Position numbers and translations under genes: made by a program. A stretch of 5,918 bases of DNA from Bacillota bacterium (GTDB taxonomy: Bacteria; Bacillota; UBA4882; UBA10575): NCBI GenBank assembly GCA_003511465.1, contig DOID01000129.1, positions 6,191 to 12,108 of the forward strand, given 5' to 3'. A model generated the notes under the pieces. It had not been told where the DNA came from, did no database searches, and worked only from the letters and a program-made list of their open reading frames with translations. This document shows positions 1 through 4,864 of this stretch, in pieces (position 1 is the first letter of the stretch; the number at the start of each line of letters is the position of its first letter).

Positions 1-15
1 ACAACGCAAAAAGCC
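1..15 (+). repeat. Leader repeat copy 1 (direct repeat with 4248-4262)
   Basis: The 15-mer acaacgcaaaaagcc is identical to 4248-4262. In both places it is followed within a few bases by an AAGGAAGG ribosome binding site and the start of a membrane protein gene. The copy touches the window edge, so the repeat may extend further upstream. Its role is unknown; a shared operator or 5' UTR element is an inference. Confidence 0.6.
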
Positions 16-33
16 CTTAAGGAAGGCATGATG

Positions 34-1161
34 ATGAAGAAAGTATTTTGTGGCGTAATTATTTTCTTATTGTTTGTGGTTGTTTTTTCCGCAGAACCCG
101 CAGCCGCCGCCTGGCAAAGGCTGTCGGGGGATGAGATATTCCTCCGGGAAGGAGAAACGATCGAGGGGGATTTATGGGTTTTTGGCCGTTCGGTGGAAAT
201 CTATGGACGGGTTAAAGGCGACTTGTTGATTATCGCCGAAGAGCTGGTGATCAACGGTACTGTTGAAGGGGATGTGCTGGGGGCGGTCGGCCGGGCCACG
301 GTTTCTGGTACGATCGAAGGCAATTTTCGCGGTTTTGCCGCAACCACACACCTTGACGGACTGGTCTCAGGTAATCTCTCTTTGATAGGGACGGAAATGG
401 TGCTGGGCCGCAAAAGTAAAACCGGTTCAATCCTTTCCTGGTATACGGCAGCGCAGCTTTTGGGGGAGGTCACTTCATCGGCCTCACTGAAGGGAGGTTA
501 CTGTTACTTAGACGGCAAACTTGACGGTGATCTTCAGGTTGGAGGGCAGGTTGTTCTCGGGGAAAACGCGGTCATTACCGGAGATTTTATTTATCCGGCC
601 GAAGTGGAGCCGATCATGAAACCCGGGTTTAAGATTGGTGGCGAGCGGCACCCGCTGGCGTCCACCCCTGTACCGCTCCTAACCGGGATCCAAGGACTCT
701 GGTTTGTGGGTAGTTTGGTTTTAGGGCTGGTCTGGTTATTCCTCTTCCCGCAGCGCTGGAACTCGCTACTTTCTAGTAAGATTTCCTGGTTACGGACGGT
801 CGGCTTTGGGCTTGGTGGTTCTTTATTACTACCGCTTTTCTCCATTTTGGCATCTTTCACCGTGATCGGCTTGCCGCTAGGGATTGGTCTTTTTCTACTC
901 TTTTTAGCCTTAATGCTCTTGGGGGAACTGCCGGCCTTCCTTTTGGTCGGACGTTGGTTCTATCGTCTTTTTGGCAAAAAAACCCGCACTCATCGGGTCC
1001 TGCTTTTTGTGACCGGCGGGTTTGTTTTAACCTTTCTTAAACTCCTTCCGGTCGTTGGCTTCTTTTTTGGGGTGGCCGGACGGATCCTGGGGAATGGCTT
1101 ATTCCTAACCTATTTTGTCTGGAACGACAAGCCAGGGAAGCTGGAGTCGCTCCAATCTTAA
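34..1161 (+). CDS. Exported bactofilin-like (polymer-forming) beta-helix protein with C-terminal membrane domain
   Basis: Three ATGs stand in tandem at 28, 31 and 34. GGAAGG at 21-26 lies 1, 4 and 7 nt from them, so 34 is the best start (375 aa). A Lys-Lys plus hydrophobic signal peptide covers about residues 1-26, ending in an Ala-rich stretch before Trp. Residues about 35-190 are short repeating units of the type G-D-L-x-hydrophobic / V-x-G-x-V-x-G-D, which is the right-handed beta-helix pattern of bactofilins and polymer-forming cytoskeletal proteins. Residues about 220-360 hold four or five hydrophobic helices rich in Gly, Leu and Phe. The beta-helix should therefore sit outside the membrane, unlike classical cytoplasmic bactofilins. 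Such proteins are common and mostly uncharacterised; a scaffold or envelope stress role is inference. No terminator follows it, and the next gene begins about 90 bp downstream. Confidence 0.8.
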   Translation: MKKVFCGVIIFLLFVVVFSAEPAAAAWQRLSGDEIFLREGETIEGDLWVFGRSVEIYGRVKGDLLIIAEELVINGTVEGDVLGAVGRATVSGTIEGNFRGFAATTHLDGLVSGNLSLIGTEMVLGRKSKTGSILSWYTAAQLLGEVTSSASLKGGYCYLDGKLDGDLQVGGQVVLGENAVITGDFIYPAEVEPIMKPGFKIGGERHPLASTPVPLLTGIQGLWFVGSLVLGLVWLFLFPQRWNSLLSSKISWLRTVGFGLGGSLLLPLFSILASFTVIGLPLGIGLFLLFLALMLLGELPAFLLVGRWFYRLFGKKTRTHRVLLFVTGGFVLTFLKLLPVVGFFFGVAGRILGNGLFLTYFVWNDKPGKLESLQS

Positions 1162-1242
1162 GCAAAATTCTCCGGTGTTTTTTCATAACCTTCTACCGCT
1201 CCGTGAATACTAGAAGTATCTTGGTGATATTCCGGACTGGAG

Positions 1243-1249
1243 AAGGAGG
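1243..1249 (+). promoter_or_regulatory. Ribosome binding site of the L,D-transpeptidase gene
   Basis: AAGGAGG is a full match to the anti-Shine-Dalgarno sequence. It lies 3 nt from GTG 1253, 6 nt from TTG 1256 and 12 nt from ATG 1262, all in one frame. The spacing favours TTG 1256, but ATG 1262 cannot be excluded. Confidence 0.7.
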
Positions 1250-1255
1250 CAAGTG

Positions 1256-2173
1256 TTGGGGATGAAACTATTTACCGGAAAGACCTGGATTTTGCTGTTT
1301 TTTACGGTTTTGTTCTGGCTAACAACAGTTCCTTGTGGGGCGTTGCCGGAGCGGTGTGCTTGTCCCCCGGAAACTGAAATCATCCTTGGCGCTGCCGGGG
1401 ACGATATCACGGAACTCCAACGTTTTTTGGCCAATGAAAAGCTTTATGACCAAGCCCTTTCAGGGGTTTATGATCAGGCGACGGCAACCGCCGTGCAGGC
1501 TTTTCAAAAGCGGAACCATTTGCCGATCACCGGGAAGGTGGATGTACCTACCTGGCAGGCTTTGGGGCAGCGGATGGTGACCACGGTCACCACTAATCCG
1601 CCTCCGGGCGATTTACGGATTGTTATTGATACCCGCTATCTATCCTTGTTGGTCCTGGTTGATCAGGAGATCTTTGCCCAATTCCCGGTGGCCATTGGTA
1701 AACGGGAGACTCCTACCCCGGTTGGGAATTGGAAAGTGATTTCTAAAGGCCAATGGAGCGGCGGGTTTGGTACCCGGTGGATGGGGCTGAATGTCCCCTT
1801 CGGGACTTACGGGATTCATGGGACCAACAAACCCTGGTCGATTGGGCGTTTAGAAAGTCATGGTTGTGTCCGGATGTTTAACCGCGACGTCGAACAGCTT
1901 TATCGATGGGTCAAGAACGGGACTCCGGTCCATATTATCGGTGATCCGTTTTTAGGCCGTCGTCGCCTGGTGAAAGGCGAAAAAGGCGGGGATATTATGT
2001 TTTTACAAAAGCGTCTGAAGCAGTTGGGCTTCTACGACCAGGGAATCGATGGGATCTTTGGTTACTCCACCGAACAGGCGGTAAAAAGTTTTCAGCAACA
2101 GAAGCGGTTACCGGTCACCGGACAGATCGGTTGGCAGGAATATATCGCCATGGGTTTAGTGAGCGAAGAATAA
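1256..2173 (+). CDS. Exported L,D-transpeptidase (YkuD) flanked by two peptidoglycan-binding domains
   Basis: This enzyme forms 3-3 crosslinks in peptidoglycan, or attaches substrates to it, outside the membrane, through a cysteine acyl-enzyme. From TTG 1256 it is 305 aa. An N-terminal signal segment (about residues 4-29) ends near CGA/LPE. A PG_binding_1 module follows at about 43-107 (ITELQRFL, GVYDQATATAVQAFQ, PITGKVD). The YkuD domain at about 121-229 carries the catalytic signature: H188-G189 in GIHGTN, then S201-H202-G203-C204-V-R206 in SHGCVRM, with C204 the nucleophile. A second PG_binding_1 module spans about 245-303 (FLQKRLKQLGFY, GIFGYSTEQAVKSFQ, PVTGQIG). All catalytic residues are present, so it should be active. 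Cys residues near 27-36 do not form a lipobox. It appears monocistronic, with its own terminator. Its natural substrate and whether it acts in growth, stress or sporulation cannot be told from here. Confidence 0.93.
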   Translation: MGMKLFTGKTWILLFFTVLFWLTTVPCGALPERCACPPETEIILGAAGDDITELQRFLANEKLYDQALSGVYDQATATAVQAFQKRNHLPITGKVDVPTWQALGQRMVTTVTTNPPPGDLRIVIDTRYLSLLVLVDQEIFAQFPVAIGKRETPTPVGNWKVISKGQWSGGFGTRWMGLNVPFGTYGIHGTNKPWSIGRLESHGCVRMFNRDVEQLYRWVKNGTPVHIIGDPFLGRRRLVKGEKGGDIMFLQKRLKQLGFYDQGIDGIFGYSTEQAVKSFQQQKRLPVTGQIGWQEYIAMGLVSEE

Positions 2174-2177
2174 AAGC

Positions 2178-2206
2178 AAAAATCCTCCCGAAAAGGGAGG
2201 ATTTTT
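2178..2206 (+). terminator. Intrinsic terminator after the L,D-transpeptidase gene
   Basis: AATCCTCCC (2181-2189) pairs perfectly with GGGAGGATT (2195-2203) around a GAAAA loop. The A-run before and T-run after extend the helix to 12 bp and provide the U-tract. The A and T flanks also make it terminator-like on the opposite strand. Confidence 0.92.
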
Positions 2207-2229
2207 CAATGAAAAAGAGGGATTTTGCG

Positions 2230-2330
2230 AGTGCGGCAGAATATAAAAGGAAGATGATATATAGGATGATCGCTTAAGTAGTCGCTCACGCTGGCTACCA
2301 CAAGCATGAGCGAAGTGAAGAAACCGCACT
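2230..2330 (+). ncRNA. Candidate structured RNA (small RNA or cis-regulatory leader) upstream of cheX
   Basis: AGTGCGG (2230-2236) is complementary over 7 bp to CCGCACT (2324-2330), enclosing about 87 nt. Inside, TCGCTCA (2282-2288) pairs over 7 bp with TGAGCGA (2307-2313), and GCT/AGC (2290-2292/2303-2305) continues that helix after a C-A mismatch. Three bases after the closing helix a terminator-like hairpin begins (2333-2363). A closing helix, an inner arm and then a terminator is the layout of many riboswitch leaders and of independently terminated small RNAs. I do not recognise any known class: the signature loops of c-di-GMP-I, c-di-GMP-II, SAM, TPP, lysine, T-box and glycine elements are absent. 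The pairing is seen; the function is inference. A dispersed palindromic repeat is the main alternative. Confidence 0.35.
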
Positions 2331-2332
2331 AG

Positions 2333-2363
2333 TTGCCTAATTTTCGTGAATTAGGCGATTTTT
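2333..2363 (+). terminator. Terminator-like hairpin upstream of cheX
   Basis: GCCTAATT (2335-2342) and AATTAGGC (2349-2356) form a perfect 8-bp stem with loop TTCGTG. Two more flanking pairs are possible, and the T-run is 2359-2363. The previous gene is already terminated at 2206, so this hairpin either ends a separate transcript made from 2207-2330 or attenuates transcription into the cheX operon. I found no convincing alternative antiterminator pairing. Confidence 0.75.
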
Positions 2364-2365
2364 CT

Positions 2366-2399
2366 ACCGGTTAAGGAATTGCCTGCAATTCCCTCCGGT
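2366..2399 (+). promoter_or_regulatory. Hairpin just upstream of the cheX ribosome binding site
   Basis: GGAATTG (2375-2381) pairs with CAATTCC (2386-2392) around CCTG. Outside a TTAA/CT internal loop, ACCGG (2366-2370) pairs with CCGGT (2395-2399), giving 12 bp in total. It ends 3 nt before the Shine-Dalgarno sequence and does not mask it. It could stabilise the mRNA 5' end or be a dyad operator; nothing here decides between these. Confidence 0.5.
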
Positions 2400-2402
2400 C
2401 AT

Positions 2403-2409
2403 AAGGAGG
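2403..2409 (+). promoter_or_regulatory. Ribosome binding site supporting the TTG start of cheX
   Basis: AAGGAGG lies 7 nt before TTG 2417. The next in-frame ATG (2471) is 18 codons downstream and would remove the first helix of the CheX fold, so the TTG start is well supported. Confidence 0.85.
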
Positions 2410-2416
2410 TTATCTG

Positions 2417-2899
2417 TTGAAAGCAGAATTCATCAATCCTTTTGTGGGAGCAGCTTACGACATTATTAAAATGGTTACGCAAACCCAGGCGAGTAAAGGA
2501 GAACTCGCGCTCGCCAATTCACCAATCCGTGGTAATGAAGTGAATGTGGTGATTGGTGTAACCGGGGATTTAGCCGGACAGATTATCTTGTGCATGTCCG
2601 AAGCTACCGCCCTGGAGTTCGCGACAAAGATGTTAATGAATTTGGCCACCGAAACCTTTAATGAATTAGCAAAAAGCGCCATCTGTGAGTTGGGAAATAT
2701 GATTCTAGGGAATGCCGTGACCAATCTAGGGGATAATGGTTATTTTTGTACTTTAACACCGCCGACTTTGTTTATTGGTAAAGATGTTGCTGTTTCGACC
2801 CAAGTTTTACGATTTTTAGTGGTTCCCCTCGAGACCGAGTTCGGCGCGATCACCATTAATGTTGCACTACAGGAAAAACCGGGTAAGGGGGGATATTAA
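2417..2899 (+). CDS. cheX: CheX-type CheY-phosphate phosphatase family protein
   Basis: A 160-aa single-domain cytoplasmic protein, the usual length for CheX. The CheC/CheX/FliY phosphatases dephosphorylate CheY-P or related receiver domains, using a Glu and an Asn on one helix. That helix is visible at about residues 82-100, with the core S87-x3-E91-L-G-N94 matching the family E-x-x-N signature. Flanking features also fit: an N-terminal INPFV..A start, a VTGDLAGQI strand around 48-56 and VVPLETEFG near 135-143. Translation starts at TTG. The gene abuts the HD-GYP gene with no intergenic base, so the two are almost surely co-translated. No CheY, CheA or receiver gene is in the window, so its target is unknown. 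It may serve a non-chemotaxis receiver or act through the HD-GYP partner. The symbol names the family, not proven orthology. Confidence 0.85.
   Translation: MKAEFINPFVGAAYDIIKMVTQTQASKGELALANSPIRGNEVNVVIGVTGDLAGQIILCMSEATALEFATKMLMNLATETFNELAKSAICELGNMILGNAVTNLGDNGYFCTLTPPTLFIGKDVAVSTQVLRFLVVPLETEFGAITINVALQEKPGKGGY
2886..2892 (+). promoter_or_regulatory. Ribosome binding site supporting the GTG start of the HD-GYP gene
   Basis: AGGGGGG, inside the last codons of cheX, sits 7 nt before GTG 2900. The ATG at 2904 is out of frame. The GTG follows directly after the cheX TAA, which fits translational coupling. Confidence 0.7.
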
Positions 2900-4027
2900 G
2901 TGCATGCGACCAAAGTTGATCAGTTGATCCCTGGGATGGTCCTGGCCCAGGATGTTCTCATTCCCAGAACCGGGGTGACGTTATTGTCGGTCAATACAAA
3001 GCTGACGGTGGAGATGATCCGCCGGATTGGTTATTTTGATATTAACACCGTGTATGTGGCCGCCCAGGAAAAGAGTGATAAAGAGAAGAATGAGGAGATT
3101 TTGGCACCGGTGATGGCGGAGACCCATGATAAGTCGGTGGCCGCGGTGGAGAATTTTATTACCAATTATGATCAGGACCGTTTTACCCAGCAAATCCTTG
3201 ACGGACTGGTCGGTGACCTTTTAGAACAGGTGGAAATGGACGCGGATTTACTACTTAACCTAACCCATATGAAGAGTTACGATAATTATCTCTTTTCCCA
3301 TGCGGTGAACGTTAGTATTATGAGTATCATCATCGGTGAACAGCTTGGTTACTCCAAGGCGGAATTGGGGCAGTTGGGAGTGGCGGCGCTGCTCCACGAC
3401 ATTGGGATGCTCCGGATTTCTGTAAAGACTTGGCGTAACAACGGGAGCCTAACACCCGACGAATACCAGGAAGTAAGGAACCATCCCTTTTATGGGGCAG
3501 AGTACTTATCAAAGAAGATGACCGAAGATATCCGGGCGGTTGCCGCCCAGCATCATGAGAGGTATGATGGTTCCGGTTACCCGCGGGGCTTGAAAGGGAG
3601 TAATATTAATTACAAAGCGCGGATCGTAGCCTTAGCCGATGTCTATGATGCTTTGATCTCTGATCGGCCTTATCGTGCTCGGCTTAATCCCCAGGAAGCG
3701 ATCAGGTTGATCGTTTCGGATCAGGAGGGTTTCGACCCGCAATTGTTAAAAGTATTCCTGTTAACCATGGCTGTTTATCCCATCGGAACTTACGTGAAAC
3801 TAAATACCGGGGAAATTGGGAAAGTGATCCGCATCACGAAAAACCAACCCTTTCGGCCGATCCTTACCATCTATAGTGATCGTCAGGGGAAGATCCTGGA
3901 GGTGCCGATCCGTCTTGATTTGAACCAGGACGAGAATCATCTATTATACGTTAAAGAAACTTTAACGGGTGCGGAACATGAAAAAATCGCGCAACAGATC
4001 AGTAACAGTTTCCCCAAGCAAAAATAA
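2900..4027 (+). CDS. HD-GYP domain cyclic-di-GMP phosphodiesterase
   Basis: A 375-aa cytoplasmic protein expected to hydrolyse c-di-GMP at a di- or tri-iron centre. Residues 1-53 are the N-terminal module common in such proteins (PGMVLAQDV, then an LTVEMIRRIGYFDINTVYV segment). Residues about 55-115 are charged and helical. The HD-GYP domain runs from about 120 to 290 with metal ligands and signatures: H134 (SHAVN), H166-D167 (LLHDIGM), H195 (NHPFYGAEYL), H218-H219-E220, D223-GSGYP228 and D247 (ADVYDAL, RPYR). The GYP loop is complete. The usual HDxGK lysine is Met170, which may affect substrate phosphate contacts. Residues about 293-352 form the beta-rich tail (YPIGTYVKLNTGEIGKV) seen in many family members. 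No receiver, PAS or membrane segment is present, so input probably comes from a partner, plausibly the adjoining CheX protein. A terminator follows. Confidence 0.92.
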   Translation: MHATKVDQLIPGMVLAQDVLIPRTGVTLLSVNTKLTVEMIRRIGYFDINTVYVAAQEKSDKEKNEEILAPVMAETHDKSVAAVENFITNYDQDRFTQQILDGLVGDLLEQVEMDADLLLNLTHMKSYDNYLFSHAVNVSIMSIIIGEQLGYSKAELGQLGVAALLHDIGMLRISVKTWRNNGSLTPDEYQEVRNHPFYGAEYLSKKMTEDIRAVAAQHHERYDGSGYPRGLKGSNINYKARIVALADVYDALISDRPYRARLNPQEAIRLIVSDQEGFDPQLLKVFLLTMAVYPIGTYVKLNTGEIGKVIRITKNQPFRPILTIYSDRQGKILEVPIRLDLNQDENHLLYVKETLTGAEHEKIAQQISNSFPKQK

Positions 4028-4071
4028 GGATGGATCCAATGGAAAAGAGTAAATCAAAGTCAATTGCCGTG

Positions 4072-4098
4072 ACCGCTTGCCACTAGCAGGCGGTTTTT
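4072..4098 (+). terminator. Intrinsic terminator of the cheX/HD-GYP operon
   Basis: ACCGCTTGC (4072-4080) pairs with GCAGGCGGT (4086-4094), with one T-G wobble, around a CACTA loop. TTTTT at 4094-4098 follows. It lies about 45 nt after the HD-GYP stop codon. Confidence 0.9.
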
Positions 4099-4112
4099 CG
4101 TTGTAAGTGGAG

Positions 4113-4131
4113 GGCAGATCCAGGATCTACC
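4113..4131 (+). repeat. Small inverted repeat upstream of the promoter
   Basis: AGATC (4116-4120) and GATCT (4124-4128) flank CAG. GG/CC extends the dyad beyond one mismatch. It lies 13 nt before the proposed -35 box, where an activator site would fit. It is short enough to be chance. Confidence 0.25.
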
Positions 4132-4143
4132 GGTCTATTTAGC

Positions 4144-4172
4144 TCGAAAGATTACCGAAATTATGTTATAAT
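4144..4172 (+). promoter_or_regulatory. Sigma-A type extended -10 promoter for the 4283 gene and FtsH-like operon
   Basis: TATAAT (4167-4172) is a perfect -10 box with the TGn extension (4164-4166). A weak -35 box TCGAAA (4144-4149) matches TTGACA at four of six positions with 17-bp spacing. Transcription would begin near 4179, leaving a 5' UTR of about 100 nt. The promoter follows the upstream terminator, so it fits an independent transcription unit. Confidence 0.75.
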
Positions 4173-4247
4173 TTTTATGTCAAGTCGTGAAGTGCGTTAC
4201 TGATCGTGGGCTATCAATATATTGTATCGAAATCCTCAAATCAAATA

Positions 4248-4262
4248 ACAACGCAAAAAGCC
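4248..4262 (+). repeat. Leader repeat copy 2 (direct repeat with 1-15)
   Basis: The 15-mer acaacgcaaaaagcc is identical to 1-15. It lies within the 5' UTR, since the promoter is at 4144-4172, so here it is transcribed. The following bases are also alike: AATAAAGGAAGG here against CTTAAGGAAGG at copy 1. Confidence 0.6.
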
Positions 4263-4282
4263 AATAAAGGAAGGAGATTGTG

Positions 4283-4864
4283 ATGTCCCGGAAATACTGG
4301 AGCCTGAGACGGATCATGGTTGTGATTATTGTTTTTGCCCTTACTACCGGGCTCCTGTTTGGTGGAAGATTTCTGTACGAGAAGTTTTTCCAACGTCATC
4401 CGTTGCAAAAATGGGTGCGCACCAACCCGGCAATCACCAGCTACGAGCTTATGGAGCAAGGAGCAGGGCTACGCCTCGAGCTAGAGCTTGAATCGGCGCA
4501 AGTAGAGAACTTGCAGGAGATCCTGGAGCCTTTCCTCCGTGAAGTGCTGGTTAGGAAGGAGCAACCGGTAACCGAGATTTTGATTGCGAATGAACCTTCT
4601 CCGGAATTGGCGGAGGTCTATTATAAACTAAGTTTTGCCTTGGAAGAAGCGAAAATGACCGGAGAATATAATACCCTTTACGAAGTCCTCCAGGACCTCC
4701 AAAGGGAAGCAGGAGAAGCGGATTTCCGGATCTATCTTGGTGCTGATTTCCTTTATGTCCAATTGAAGAAGGGAAACGAAAACTATTTTCGTGTGCTGCC
4801 CAGAAATGAAGGGGTCCAAAGCGGCTTGGCCGTAACCGTTAGCCCGAAAGGAGGGAAAGGCTGA
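4283..4864 (+). CDS. Unrecognised single-pass membrane protein, translationally coupled to an FtsH-like protease
   Basis: AGGAAGGAG (4268-4276) lies 6 nt before ATG 4283 and only 3 nt before the in-frame GTG 4280, so ATG is preferred (193 aa). Basic residues at the N terminus (R3, K4, R9, R10) precede one transmembrane helix at about 10-29. By the positive-inside rule the remaining roughly 160 residues lie outside the membrane. That part looks like a compact alpha/beta domain: a strand at 62-70 (GLRLELELE), helices at 72-91 and 108-143, and strands at 148-161 and 168-187. There is no catalytic motif, cysteine or repeat I can name, and I do not recognise the family. Its TGA overlaps the ATG of the FtsH-like gene by one base (TGATG), so the two products are probably made in step and may work together. 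A partner or modulator of the protease is an inference from context only. Confidence 0.8.
   Translation: MSRKYWSLRRIMVVIIVFALTTGLLFGGRFLYEKFFQRHPLQKWVRTNPAITSYELMEQGAGLRLELELESAQVENLQEILEPFLREVLVRKEQPVTEILIANEPSPELAEVYYKLSFALEEAKMTGEYNTLYEVLQDLQREAGEADFRIYLGADFLYVQLKKGNENYFRVLPRNEGVQSGLAVTVSPKGGKG
4847..4855 (+). promoter_or_regulatory. Ribosome binding site of the FtsH-like gene
   Basis: AAAGGAGGG, inside the end of the upstream gene, lies 8 nt before ATG 4864. This supports a start overlapping the upstream stop codon. Confidence 0.8.

Noticed and set aside
201..860. Antisense open frames opposite the beta-helix gene
   Set aside because: They lack ribosome binding sites and family features, and lie opposite a clear coding sequence; they are shadows.
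1165..1186. T-run after the beta-helix gene as a terminator
   Set aside because: No stable hairpin precedes the T-run; only a 4-base self-complementary CCGG is present.
1183..1211. Promoter for the L,D-transpeptidase gene (AATACT as -10 box)
   Set aside because: The -10 match is partial and the -35 region is poor; it is not distinguishable from background.
1319..1345. Lipoprotein signal at the Cys of TVPCG in the L,D-transpeptidase
   Set aside because: Pro directly before Cys does not fit a lipobox; an ordinary signal peptidase site near CGA/LPE fits better.
2242..2263. TATAAA (2242-2247) and TATATA (2258-2263) as -10 boxes for a small RNA or cheX
   Set aside because: Neither has a recognisable -35 box at 16-18 bp or a TGn extension, so a promoter cannot be supported.
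4030..4086. Mini-ORF of 18 codons (or 15 from ATG 4039) after the HD-GYP gene
   Set aside because: It runs into the terminator hairpin, has no well-spaced ribosome binding site for the first ATG, and shows no protein-like features.
4180..4282. Possible c-di-GMP-I (GEMM) riboswitch, suggested by acgcaaaaagcc resembling the acgcaaagcc segment of that class
   Set aside because: The remaining conserved parts of the aptamer are absent from the UTR, and the match has extra A residues.
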